From assembly GCA_036345935.2 (NCBI GenBank), contig JADWOT020000003.1:20292509-20356508 (forward strand): a DNA stretch of 64,000 bases. Reading direction: 5' to 3'. The translations under genes were made by a program, and so were the position numbers. The DNA comes from Taenia hydatigena (taxonomy: Eukaryota > Platyhelminthes > Cestoda > Cyclophyllidea > Taeniidae). Within the stretch, counting starts at the first letter, position 1. Each line of letters opens with the position of its first letter. Shown here piece by piece: positions 46,540 through 59,106 of this stretch. The notes under the pieces were generated by a model. That model ran no database searches. It saw only the letters and a list, made by a program, of their open reading frames with translations, and was not told the DNA's origin.

Positions 46540-48260
46540 AGAATGTTAAGCATACGGTAGACATTGGTGGGGCTGAATCGCCCTAGAAGACACTCAGACG
46601 CATGATAGCCCCTTTACTGGAAGAAATAAATCTTCTTGTCGGGGAAGTTGCCAATTATCATGCCATCGACTGGAGTTACGTTCCCCGATATCCCTGCCAA
46701 CGACAATAATGTTACCTAGGTTTAGTATACGATTTTTCGGGAACAATCAGACCCTTGTGTTTTGCACAAGGCGTTGGAAATTGATCGCCGTATCACAGAG
46801 ACCGAAAGACATTTCATGGAATTCATGAAGTCCGTCTGAAAATGTAAAAACTGCCTTCTCTCTGTCTGTTTCTGCCACTTCTCCTTCCCAATATCCTGAT
46901 TTTACGTCGGGAGCTAAGAGCCACTCTGACTCCTGAGGGTAGTCGAACAAGTCGTTTACGTGGAGTAGCGGTAAAGCATCCTTCTCTAGCCGACGCACGG
47001 TCGTAAACGTCTGCCCTCCTTCTTAACTAGAGCAACTGGTAAGGCCAATGGTAATTTTGATGACTGAGATTAGCATTAGACCGTCTTCACGAGGCAGGCT
47101 TGACTATGAACCCAAAGAAATGCCGAATTCTGTAATGCTCGGTCAACTTCATGGGGCATACTTTCTCGTCAGACGGAATGGCGGTTTCCGGGGCCCGTAG
47201 TAGGCAAGTGTGGACCTGGCCACCACCAACAAATCAGAATAAAATTCGTAGTTTCCTAGGCCTGTTAAGTTATTGAAAGTTTTACAAAGAGCGCAAGCCT
47301 ACTGTATGAAATGGCAGAAGAGCAGAGCATTTAGAGAATTGAATGGATCTAGTAGTACCCACCTTCGAACCAGGTGCTCCGCCATTTGAATCGGACACCG
47401 GCGGTAGCGCTGCACTCTTACGAATGGACGGAGAAGGGAGAAAACACATCATCACTTACAGGAGTACCAGACTTAACAAACGAATGAGACAGAAAAGTGC
47501 AACCCAACGTGAACTGTTCGTCATTGATACAATGGTTAGACATTTCAGATATTACCGGAAAGCGAGAAAGATCATTAATAGGAACGGATTGCCGGGAGCC
47601 GACCTGGTTGAAAATCATGAAGGAGATAGCCAGCTCGGTGGCCTGTTGGTTGCGGAGAGCTGCAACATCAACAGAAAAACGCATAGAAGTGCCACATGAT
47701 TCTGGTATAAGGGAGGTTTCATTGATTTCCTTTCAAAGCCACAGAGAAATTGATGACCTCGTAGAGCGGGACGGTTAGACAAATATGGCATGAATGACTA
47801 AAACTATCGCTAGAGGATGAAATTTTATTGTTGCAGGATGATGTTGGAGTAGGCTCATTGGTACGAACAATTCTCCAAGAATAACATGAGCAAGTAAATC
47901 GTGTGTGGGTAAAAGAAGGTGCCAGACGCATCGAAGGAAAAGAAGCTGTTGTCTTCTCTCCTGATCTCTGTCACACCTGCGCCACCTGCAGAAGCTTTGA
48001 AAGGTCTCATCTCATAAGGATCACACTAACCTAATCTGTTTCCACAGGTTTCCAAAGAGCGTTAGCATTGGCTAAGGCTTTCGGGATTTTTAAGATAATT
48101 ACGACACTTGGATGTTTACAAAGCACTCTGATGAGACCGTCATTTATGCCTTGACAGAAGACGCCTTGTTTATACAGCTACAGTCGACGCATCAACTGGC
48201 GTTTCACCGTTCAAAATGCCCCCAGATCTTTTTCAAAAGTACTGATCGATATTTTCTTAC
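46540..48260 (+). mobile_element. Ty3/Gypsy pol relic with an internal inversion
   Basis: Plus-strand 46540-46620 encodes the segment that precedes RT (HTVDIGGAESP, LRRMIAPLLEEI). The RT fingers and palm are then on the minus strand (about 47055 to 46655): LVKKEG, DVKSGYW, VFTFSDGLHEF, SFGLCDTAINFQRL, and LGNIIVVGRD where the catalytic YLDD box should be. Reading returns to plus at 47071 with the RT thumb (LDRLHEAGLTMNPKKC, FLGLLSY). RNase H follows at 47343-47560 (DTGGSAALL, KSATQREL, VRHFRYY), then integrase remnants with a CHTCATC zinc-type cluster near 47975 and STGVSPFKM near 48200. Stops, frameshifts and loss of the active-site Asp pair show it is dead. Gag and protease were not found. 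Confidence 0.8.
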
Positions 48261-48649
48261 CAAACGCGGATGTCGTAATCTAGAATGTCTAGACTGAAAT
48301 AAAGGAAAAGACATATGTTTGACATCAACTGGAAACACTTACGAGGGCCTTAAATTAGACAGAGGAGATGTTTAAACAACTGCAGTGACCCGACGTCCAA
48401 CGAGCATTTGACAATGCAAATATACGAGCCTACCCGGCCACCTGGATTACATCTTAAATTTCATCAACCTTAAAAGAAAAGATGCATTCCAAGTGATGAA
48501 AGACATCTCTCCAACGAACTCCGTACTTAATCGATCGCGGATCATCACATTAAAATGCCTCCGTGTAAGTGTTCACCCCAAGTCGGATATGAAAACCGAG
48601 TTTATGCACTAACGTAAGAAGGAAGACCACCCATGGGGAAAGCACTGGG

Positions 48650-48840
48650 GGTGGAGACGAGAGAGCCGTGAATGGCCGAACAAACTACATTGGCCTCTAA
48701 TGAGGAGACAAACACCGGCCCTTTATTGCCGTGATCTACTGCACACTTTTCAGAACACCATGGAATAAAAGATGATATCATCCAACTATTCCTCATGCTT
48801 AATTGGTAAGAAGGCATTGGTGGAAAAGCGGGGCGCCGAA
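48650..48840 (+). repeat. Second LTR/primer-site-like boundary
   Basis: AATAAAAGATGATATC is followed by a boundary near 48816 and then TTGGTGGAAAAGCGGGGC. The layout parallels 45740-45895 and the TRIM elements. As it lies downstream of the pol relic but is followed by a primer-site-like sequence, it may belong to a separate truncated element. Confidence 0.4.
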
Positions 48841-48982
48841 TCTTTTGCATTAGTTTGAGTAACAGAAGAAATAATTGCAAAATAAGCAGTTTTCTACAAC
48901 ACAGATTAGAGATTCATTTATTGACATGCATTAACATGGATCCTTTCCTACAGTGATAAAATGGTGGAAAAAATAGTGGTGG

Positions 48983-49208
48983 TGTAATACTTAATTCTTT
49001 AAATGCGCTTTGTAGGCCAGAGGCGGGAAGTCAATTTGAACCACGTGACGGAGCAGCACGAAGACTCTCCGGAGCGTGACGCATCCTCGGCCTGAATCCC
49101 ATATCTCACCTAGCTGTATTTATCACCCCATATACATTAAAGATGTCTAAACGTACACAGACTTCTACTATCAAGGGTAACCAGGAGGGAGAGGAGGAAC
49201 CCTCTACA
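48983..49208 (+). repeat. Solo LTR-B with 5-bp target duplication
   Basis: 226 bp from TGTAATACTTAATTC to CCCTCTACA, flanked by GGTGG at 48978-48982 and 49209-49213. ATTAAAGATG precedes a 22-codon frame starting MSKRTQTSTIKG that ends exactly at the repeat end. It lies about 340 bp upstream of the RPB2 start codon. Confidence 0.88.
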
Positions 49209-49546
49209 GGTGGTGCTTAATACTAATTTAATTCATGGATTAAACGAATATTTGGTAAGTAGTAACACTAGCCACGCAGTTATTATATTGCTTTACTAAG
49301 ATTTTAGATGCAAACATAATTAGTTTTCTTCCGATTTGCTTTTGGTTGAATTCATGCTTGCATTCCCAGTATCCTGCAATGCCTTTATAAATAAAAATAA
49401 CAGATTCACTATGAAAAATAAAAATAAAACACGCTGACTTTATAATGAAATAATAAGAATTAGCCAGTTTAATGATAGCAGACTACGTATTGTTTTGATG
49501 TGCAAGAGTCCTTTGTTTGAATCTGTCAAACCTATGGGCTCTAAAC

Positions 49547-52500
49547 ATGTCTGGTAGTCGTACTTGTTTTCTCTTCATGATCTCTGAATTTAGATCTATA
49601 TTATACGGAGGAAGGCATTGAGGAGCTTCAAGATGATGACATAGAAGATATTCCTATGCAATTAAATGTGCAGGAGGGAGATGACGATGAAATAACCCCA
49701 GATTTGTGGCAAGAGGCCTGTTGGCTTGTTATTAGCAGTTATTTCGATGAGAAGGGCTTGGTCAGGCAACAGTTGGATTCTTTTGATGAATTTATCCAAA
49801 CATCTGTTCAAAAAATTGTTGAGGACTCTCCTGTTATAGAATTTCAGGCGGAGGCTCAGTACACAGGTGGAATAATTGAAAAACCGGTAAAATTAGACTT
49901 TAATTTTATGGGGTTTAGGTGCAATATGCACTCCGTTTTGAGCAAATTTATCTTAGTAAAGCAACACATTGGGAGAAGGATGGTTCTTCTGCTCCCATGA
50001 CACCGAATGATGCGCGGCTTCGAAATCTGACCTATGCTGCTCCACTGTATGTCGATGTTGTCAAAAAGGTCACCAGAGATGGCTACGTTGATGAAAAAAA
50101 ATTCGAGAAGAAGTTCATTGGCAAAATTCCTATCATGCTAAGGTATTATATATACACATTCTGATCTACATTAGGTCGAGCTATTGTATTCTGGCTGTTA
50201 TGAGCGACCGTGATTTGGCAGAGCTTAATGAATGTCCTCTTGACCCTGGCGGCTATTTTATTATAAATGGGTCTGAAAAAGTCTTGATCGCTCAAGAGAA
50301 GATGGCCACAAACACGGGTGGGTGTTTGCTTTTTTGTCTTACAATCTTAGTTTACGTATTTCAGCAAAAGGACAGCAAGTACGCCTACAAAACCGAAATT
50401 CGGTCCTGCCTCGAGCACAGCTCTCGTCCAGCCAGCACGCTTTGGGTTAACATGATGGCTCGCGGCGGCAAAGACAACAATAAGCGCGCAACTATCGGTC
50501 AACGCATTGTCGCTATTCTCCCTTACATCAAACAGGAGATACCTGTTCTTATTGTATTTCGGGCTCTTGGATTCGTGGCCGACCGCGACATTTTGGAACA
50601 CATTATCTATGACTTCGAGGACAGCGAAATGCGTGAGATGATAAAACCGTCTCTTGATGAGGCCTTCGTTATTCAAGATCAGAAGGTTGCACTTAACTTT
50701 ATCGGTTCACGTGGTGCCCGCCCAGGTGTCACGAAGGAAAAGCGTATCAAATATGCCAAGGAGATATTGCAGAAAGAAACACTTCCACACGTCGGCATTT
50801 CTGACTACTGTGATACTCGCAAGGCCTTCTTTTTGGGCTACATGGTGCACCGTCTTCTTCTCACAGCACTTAAGCGGCGTGATGTGGACGATAGAGATCA
50901 CTATGGAAACAAACGGCTGGACCTTGCGGGCCCTCTACTCGCTTTTCTCTTCCGTGGACTGTTCCGTAACTTGACCAAAGAAATCAGACTATATGCTCAA
51001 AAGTTCATCGACAAGGGGAAGGATTTTAACCTTGAAAACGCCATTCGTAGTCAAATCATAACAGATGGTTTAAAGTACTCCCTCGCTACGGGCAACTGGG
51101 GAGATCAGAAGAAGGCTAATCAAGCTAGGCCAGGTGTATCTCAAGTTCTCAATCGGCTTACATTTGCCTCCACTCTGTCGCATCTTCGGCGCTTAAATTC
51201 CCCAATCGGCAGGGATGGGAAGCTGGCGAGACCACGTCAGTTACACAATACACTGTGGGGCATGATTTGTCCAGCAGAAACTCCCGAGGGTTCTGCTGTC
51301 GGTTTAGTTAAGAATTTGGCTCTCATGGCGTACATATCTGTCGGGAGTCAGCCGTCACCAATTCTGGAATTCCTTGAGGAGTGGAGCATGGAGAACTTAG
51401 AAGAGATCGCCCCTTCTGCGATCGGAAAGTAAGAATTTCTTCCACGCACTACCAACTTTTAGGACCTGTAAAATCTTTGTCAATGGCTGCTGGGTTGGGA
51501 TACACAACTCTCCGGATCATCTTATGGTCACACTGCGAAAACTTCGGCGCCAGGTAGATGTTATTGTGAGTGAAGTCAGCATGGTCAGGGACTATCGCGA
51601 TCAGGAGATCCGAATTTACACTGATGCTGGTCGTATCTGTCGTCCGCTCGTTATTGTCGAGAAGGGCAAGCTTATGCTTAAACGATCCCACATTGAGCAA
51701 CTAAAAAATAGAGCCTATAACCGTTTCTGGTGAGTTGTGTATTTACTTTGTCTCTGACGTTATGGATGATAACTGTGGCTTGGGAAGTGTCTTTTAATTC
51801 CCTTATGTGACCTATCCCTTGGTTTAGCTGGCAGGAACTTGTACTTTATGGTGTGGTGGAATACATTGACATTTTGGAGGAAGAGACCGCCATGATTGCC
51901 ATGGGTCCAGCCGAAATGCAAGCCGCGGTAAATTACTGCAAGACCCACACCCACTGCGAGATTCATCCAAGCATGATTCTGGGCATCTGTGCCAGCATCA
52001 TTCCCTTCTGTGATCACAACCAGTCTCCGCGTAACACTTACCAAAGCGCAATGGGGAAACAGGCTATGGGTGTGTACATCTCCAACTTCCACACTCGTAT
52101 GGACACCCTTGCTAACGTACTCTACTACCCTCAGAAGCCCCTTGTTACCACACGCTCCATGGAGTATCTGCGATTCCGAGAGCTGCCAGCTGGCATCAAT
52201 GCTATTGTCGCCATCGCTTGCTACACTGGGTATAACCAGGAGGACTCGTTGATTGTTAACGAGAGCGCCATTCAGCGTGGTTTCTTCCGATCGGAGTTCT
52301 ACCGAACTTACAAGGACCAGGAGGCGAGACATGGGATGGATCAAGAAGAGGTCTTCGAGAAACCAAATCCACAAACCTGCCGGGGCATGCGGCACGCCAT
52401 CTACGATAAGCTAGACGATGATGGTCTTATCGCACCTGGTACACGTGTCTCCGGTGATGATGTACTTATTGGAAAGACTATTTCCCTGCCGGAAAATGAA

Positions 52501-55500
52501 GATGAGGTTTGTTTCATGTCCTCCTGCCACACAGGTTAGGTCTCATCGAACTTTTTCCGGATAGACTAGCTTTTTCACTTTTTGATAGCACTTTCTACTA
52601 ACAATTTAAAAGTAAAAATTTTTTCCTACAGCTGGACGGTGGTCAAAGGCGCTACACGAAACGTGACGCCTCTGTATTTATGCGCCGCAGTGAGTACGGT
52701 ATTGTGGATCAGGTGATGGTCACCTGGAACAACGAAGGAAATAAGTTTTGCAAAGTGCGTGTGCGCACCACAAAGACACCACAAGTTGGTGACAAGTTTG
52801 CCTCGCGTCACGGTCAGAAAGGTACCTGCGGCATCCTCTACCGGCAGGAAGATATGCCCTTCACTTGTGAGGGCATCACTCCCGACATTATTATCAATCC
52901 TCACGCCATTCCTAGTCGTATGACAATTGGTCACCTGATAGAATGTCTTCAAGTAAGACTACGTCAATAATCTAAAACAACTCCCCGTGTTTTTCAATTT
53001 ACTCTGTAGAACAAACGCTGTCGTTCTTTTAACCTCTGATTATGTAAACAACTTCAACAGCTTGCCTATTTTTATTTTTTGCTTAAACATTCCACACACT
53101 TTATGCTTAAATCTGCCTGATAAATTTGTCCACTGCTTGGACTGTCGCTATCTTCAAATTGAATTTTCATATTGTTAAACGTCACCTCGTCCCTTGGGAG
53201 CAAATACGTCTTTCTTACCAATAGCGCTCTCCGTAGGTAACAGTTGCTATTTTGTTATTTTGCGTTGCTCACCTTCATAAGTGATCATTTTCCTAGCATC
53301 GTTAAACTAGGGAATTTCTGGTTTGAACTGCTTTATATTTCTGAAGTGACTGATTCTCGACCGCAATTTGCACCTCATCGTATTGTCTGCTCTTTCCCAT
53401 ATTTCTCTTGAGACGATTTTATTTCGTAATTCACTTCTTTCAACAATTTTTACTCAGACTTATGGGTACGGGGAGGTTAGTCATCCCGCCAGATCTTTTC
53501 CCTTCTCCGTTTACTGCCATGTAGGTGAAATTTTATTGCTGGAACGAAAAATCTGCAGTATCTGCCGCATCATACCTAACATCGGTCTCCAAGTATACTG
53601 CATGGCATTTGCCTGCGGCAGTTAAAAAAATTCCTCCGTTTATTGCAATTTGATGTCTTCGAACTTGCGTAAAAACCTATTTGGACGAACCACAGACGCC
53701 ATATGGCACTGTCTGAATTCCCGTTATAAGGATGGGTCATATTGTACTTGACCAAATCGCTTGTTCGCTTGCAGGGCAAAGTCAGTGCAAATAAGGGTGA
53801 GATTGGTGATGCCACTCCTTTCAACGATGCCGTGAACGTACGGAAGATCTCCCTCCTCCTGCAGGAGTACGGCTACCAGCACACAGGCAACGAGATCATG
53901 TACAATGGTTTTACAGGTCGTAAGCTCAACTCCCAGATCTTCCTGGGTCCCACGTACTACCAGCGTTTGAAACATATGGTTGACGACAAGATTCACTCGC
54001 GCTCGCGTGGGCCCGTTCAAATTCTCAACCGTCAGCCAATGGAGGGCCGCAGTCGCGATGGTGGTTTACGGTTCGGTGAAATGGAACGCGACTGTCAGAT
54101 CGCCCACGGTGCTGCTCAATTTCTTCGGGAGCGTCTCTTTTTTGCCAGCGATCCTTATCAGGTTTATGTGTGCAATCTCTGTGGTCTGATGGCTATCGCG
54201 CATCAACGCAACAAGACTTTTGAGTGTAGTACATGCCAAAATACCACGCAGGTTAGTTCGTCGTGTTTAATAGTTGCGATCTTTGGATGGGCACCTTATT
54301 CCCGTCCATAAATGCAATTTTGCTCTTGATTTCAAATGCCGGACAGATGCAATGCTTTCCCTGAACTGCCTAGACATTTAAAGTCTCAATTTGGGTAACT
54401 GAATGAATGTTTATCTGTGATTGAGTGCGCCAATAGTCAGCCCAACTTTTCATACCTATTGCAAGCTAGGTAATATTTGATCATGGTTCTCTCCATCCTC
54501 CTTCATGCATCCAAAATTGGTAAATTCTTTTATTCTTTAAAGAGTTCTATATCCCCTGATTATGCAAGTGTTCCCCTTTCCGTGAAAATGCATGATGTCA
54601 TTGTTCGACGTTGTGTAAATCAGGAAAGGCAAACTGAAGGCTATTTGACCATAAAGGGTAAATATCAACATGCAGCACCAGAAATTGTAGCCGTCCTCCA
54701 ATCCCACTTTTGTTCATCTTTTCTCCATGGCAGCATTGGTTTCCCAATGGTTGTTACCCTGCGCTGTATTTATTCCTGTCTTTTGTTTACGCTAGGGTGT
54801 TTTGAGCACTTTTAACTACTCTCTGGGTCTTATTCGTTCTGAGAAAATGCAACTATTTGTTAGTTTCAAGGCTTCTAACTTTGTAGTTCACTCTTGTGCA
54901 CGTGTGCAAATGGACTTAGACCAGTCTTCGCCATTATTGTTAATGTATGCAATTAGATTTGTTTCATCACTCCTACCTCTTTTCATCACGCACACCCTGG
55001 AGAGTACAGACAGTAACGCGTTCATCCGTTGCCATCCTTAAAGCGAAAATGGTGTTTCTCATCAACTCTGTGCAACTATTTCTGTGAGAATCTGATGTTT
55101 GGCTCAGTTTTTTGGGATGTGGGGGAGGGGGGGGGAGTTGCAAAATCAGCTACCATTTTTTGTTCCCCTGTATCCTGATAGTTATGTTGTTGGGTTTACT
55201 GTTAGGTGCGTATTTATCACTGAATGAAGTAATGTTTTGGTAGCAATTAACCCTCATGGTAAGTGGAGACTTGGGCACACCAGGGTGGTTGACCCATACA
55301 GACTGAAGTGGTATAAGCCTGTGTGCGCATGGCGCGCCTAAGGGTGGTTTTAACTCCCCCTCACTTCTGCATAACTTGTGATCGTTGGGTTAAGGATCAG
55401 GTGCTCATAGTCTTGAGTTATTTTCCCCATATCATCCACTTTTGAATACGTGTTATGCCTCATGTGATGGCCTCTGCGAAAATACGTGTAGATCAAGAAA

Positions 55501-56105
55501 CACAAACCGATGCACTTTTATTACTCTCCTGGCCCCATATTGCATTTTTTTTTCAATTGGGTGCGCTTATACTCTCGTTTTCCGCTCCCGTTGCAATGGA
55601 ATTATGTTAGCAACTAATTGAAAAACGTTTGTTATCATAGTCACATAAACTACATTGCCAGTGGATATGTCTCCAGTCCTAGTTGAATCCTGACCAACCG
55701 TTGTTCAAACCAATGAGAGTGTAGCCCTAAATTAACGAATGCTACCTTATTTTCGTTTTAAGCACCCGAGATGCTTTTAAATCACACGCACACACATTTT
55801 AACGAATTTTATTCCCCTTCTTCGTGTTTTGATCAATCGCTTCACTCAGATCGGTTCTGTGAATGTTTACGCAGCCCGCCTACTGCATTAACAACCGCCT
55901 AATTTTGGGATCGCCGTTTCTGTGATCTCAATTAATTTATTGTGTGCGAATGGCTGGTTTTAATCGGATTTGTGTTATTTCTTTGGCTTATTTGTAGATA
56001 TCTCAGGTGGCTCTACCGTATGCCTGCAAGCTTCTCTTCCAAGAGCTCATGTCCATGTCCATTGCACCGCGCTTGATGGTAAATGCCAATTCTACCCAGT
56101 TCTAA
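49547..56105 (+). CDS. POLR2B: DNA-directed RNA polymerase II subunit RPB2 (second-largest subunit)
   Basis: RPB2 forms half of the Pol II active centre. Ten exons, 49547-49553, 49594-49886, 49919-50142, 50175-50317, 50351-51428, 51463-51729, 51828-52506, 52632-52952, 53775-54251 and 55998-56105, total 3597 nt and 1198 residues (human 1174). Hallmarks are [56 protein letters not shown] (about 806-811, acidic residues near the metal site), [14 protein letters not shown] (about 951-964), [14 protein letters not shown] and a C-terminal zinc clamp with Cys at about 1137, 1140, 1155 and 1158. The first coding exon is only ATG-TCT-G. It is proposed because it fits phase, a GTAGTC donor and the acidic N-terminus ([10 protein letters not shown]). 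Introns 1-5 are 40, 32, 32, 33 and 34 nt; the last is 1746 nt. The C-terminus ([12 protein letters not shown]) is slightly longer than in human. Confidence 0.96.
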
Positions 56106-56168
56106 CTGACATGTCTGTTGCTGCTGATGTCATTACTGTACTGTCTCTCTTTAACACGTGTCTGTACA

Positions 56169-56174
56169 AATAAA
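56169..56174 (+). terminator. Poly(A) signal AATAAA of RPB2
   Basis: Canonical hexamer 63 nt after the RPB2 stop codon (TAA 56103-56105), same strand. Confidence 0.7.
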
Positions 56175-59100
56175 TTTTTTTACACACTAGATCCTACCGT
56201 CAATTGCTAAAACACCTATTCAATTAGTTTTTCTGCTGCTAATATCACTTAGTTTTCTTTTTGCTGGCTTCTAAATAAGCTACTCTGCATGTGATTGCAT
56301 AATGTTGGGGAGAGCTGATAATTATTTGGTGAAATGCTGCAAGAATGTGGTAGTTTCTCCTTTCCCTCTCGCTGCAGAGTGTATCATGGATTTTGCTGCG
56401 AGATCTTGCATTGTTCCAGAATAATTGGCCTTTTCTTACACTGATACAGCTAACTGTCCGGTGTAATCTTTCTGGCACGCGTTTGGATTGTCACATAGAA
56501 CTGCTAGACAGGTCGTAATTGCCTGGCTTCTGGCGAGTGGGCGGCTCTGTCTGAAGTTCGTCGCACACGCAAGGCACACTTTTTGGGAGGAGAGGGGGGT
56601 TGTACTTTCCTGACCAACTGCGGGAAGGTTGACGAGTGCGCCACTCCGAGAAGGCCGGTGGTAGGCTTGTACGCGTGGTGTCACGGTAAAAGGGGCACTT
56701 CACATCACATGCCAGTTGGCCAACGATCGAGTAGGCTCGCGTTTTTATGGCCTGAAAGAAGTGAAGAACGGATTGGCAGTCCGCTCGAAGGTTATCGCTA
56801 TCTGTTTAACCGAGGTGACTTCCGTTTGCGCAGTTTCAAGGCTCTTTTCGGCTAATACGGATGAGGACAAGCTGCCTTATCGCTTAAGCTACGCTTTCCA
56901 TCACCGGAAGTCGTTTGACATTTTGTGTTAAATGGTATGCTATCCTTGGATAGCCGTACTTTATCGACAAACCTTCATGATAAAGATTTGAGGATCTTCT
57001 CGAACGTGATTTTCCTGCAAGTGATTCATCACTAAAATCACAGTGTATTACCTAACACACTTTTTTTCTGAGCCGATTTTTAAGCGGCAAACCAGACAAG
57101 CACTCTTAAGTGGGCAGATTCAAGTTAGATTGTCCCAGTTCATCTCGTATTCAGGCGTACATTTAGATTTCTCCCATCCATCTTTTGCTACCCCTGCCTT
57201 GTTCCTGACGCTTTCGGATGTTGAAATCTATCCTCTTGCCGGCCTTTATAGGGCCTTTTTCCAAAATCCCTCGTGATAGCATTGTAGCCGAGGCGAACAC
57301 TTATTGTTGACTTTTATGTAAGGTCTATGTTGAAAGCTGTAAATCACGACACGGTATCTGTAAAACTGACTGGTTTGTTTATGCGTGAATTCAATCAATC
57401 ATGCCTTTAGTGTACACTGTGACTTGGGTGCTAATTAGCTCCTTTGGTATGATCACTGGGGCAACGACTGATGGCCATTTGGCAGCTCGTTTAAAGGCGC
57501 AATGGCCCAAACTGTGTATTTGGCGACATTCATTTGTTGCGTAGTAGGCTGTGCGAATAGGTGTCGTGGTTTTAACAAACTCGACTACTGACTAGTGTAG
57601 ACTAACCTCCAGATACTGATAGCAGCACAAACTGTTCATATTTGTCTGCATTCGCTTTTGGTTTTTGTAAATCAGCCTGTTGGAGGTTTCACTCGCCCAG
57701 TATGGCACCAGTTGTCAGTACTGGACAATTAGGGTAATGAAAGTATACCCCAGGCCAGTCCAATTTCGGCGCGAATTCTCCTAAATCGTCGTCAAAAACC
57801 GACAGAGAACACATGTTGTATGCCTGTGGTGTCGTAGCCTCGCATATGTATGCCGCGATTAATGAGCGGTAACTGTACCTCGTACCTCCAAGGTAGCTAC
57901 CGAAACGTGAGGGAGACTGAAAGACGGTATATTTAAACCCACGGCTCAAATACATACCATTGTGTTAAATAGTCTCAAATAAAAGATTGTATAACTTCAC
58001 AACGTAGAAGCTATGCAATTTCACTCATTTCTAATCACTGCAATCGCATTCCTGATTTAATTAAATCATCCAGAAAACTGCTTTAGGCAACTGAGTAGGA
58101 GTAGCAAAGGCCAGGGACGAGTTCAGTCTCTACATCGAACTTGTGTCGGCGTGCCTGGAACAGTTCTTGCACCATTCGACACGGCTAACAAAGGCTGGAG
58201 TTGCATAGTCGTGGTGAGAACGAAATGCACACCTATTTAGTAAAAGTTCTGTGAACTTTTCGAACATTTATCACTTCTTTAGTGTCGTATGCAAGGCATC
58301 TTGATAGACGTAGTTCGGTTTTAATGTTTTTTCACCTCTGAGTCTCAGAACAACTTCACCTTCGTGTGAGCAGCCTTACTTTTTGCCGGTAGGCTTTATT
58401 GAGGATCGGTGGTCTGTTTTAATTATGTCTGGTATCTAACGTGCGCAACTGATTTTAACTTGAGACTAGCTGGTTGGAGGTCTGTAATGCTCTTTACACC
58501 AAGGATGAAAATCAGACCTACAATGTTTGAGTTAAAGCAATGATTGTGATGGTTTAAATTAAAGACTATGAAAGAGCCGGAAGGCTGGGTTACATCATCA
58601 TGTTGATAACCGGAATTTGCAAATACTAACGCTGCTATCCTCTTAAGTGCTGAATTATGGCTTATTTGTGTAATTATGTAACCCTTTATTAAACCATTTG
58701 TGGTGTCTCCGCCTCCAAACTTAAGCAATATGGAAAGCTGGACTTTAGTTTCATTAATAAATATGGCCAGATCGCCTAGTACAATGGTGTCAGCACACAA
58801 CATTCGTCAATTATTTTCCAACTTATAAAACCCGTAAGTAATTGTGCGATTAATACTGCACTGGATGCTAGTAACTAGGTTTGTTTTACTAACGTCTACT
58901 TGATGCATCGAGATGACAGGTGTACCTTGCTTGAGTTTACAAAGTTTTCCTGGTTGTACCTGTCAGCTCTAGTGGACAAAAGGAAGTCTTACACAATTGT
59001 ACAGGAAATCTGCATAACCATTGTGTTCTTCCCGAGGTATTGAGATTGACAAGCTGGGATCAATTTGCAAGGGAACATACACTAGGCACCTTCATTTGTG
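56175..59100. other. Intergenic region without supported genes
   Basis: The minus-strand frames at 57689-57955 and 58423-58803 are open but have no recognised domain and no convincing splice partners. A GC-rich patch lies at 56520-56700. No LTR-A or LTR-B copy was seen. Confidence 0.4.
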
Positions 59101-59106
59101 TTGAAA

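Noticed and set aside
57689..57955. 88-residue minus-strand ORF
   Set aside because: Its composition looks protein-like, but no family match, neighbour exon or conserved motif could be seen.
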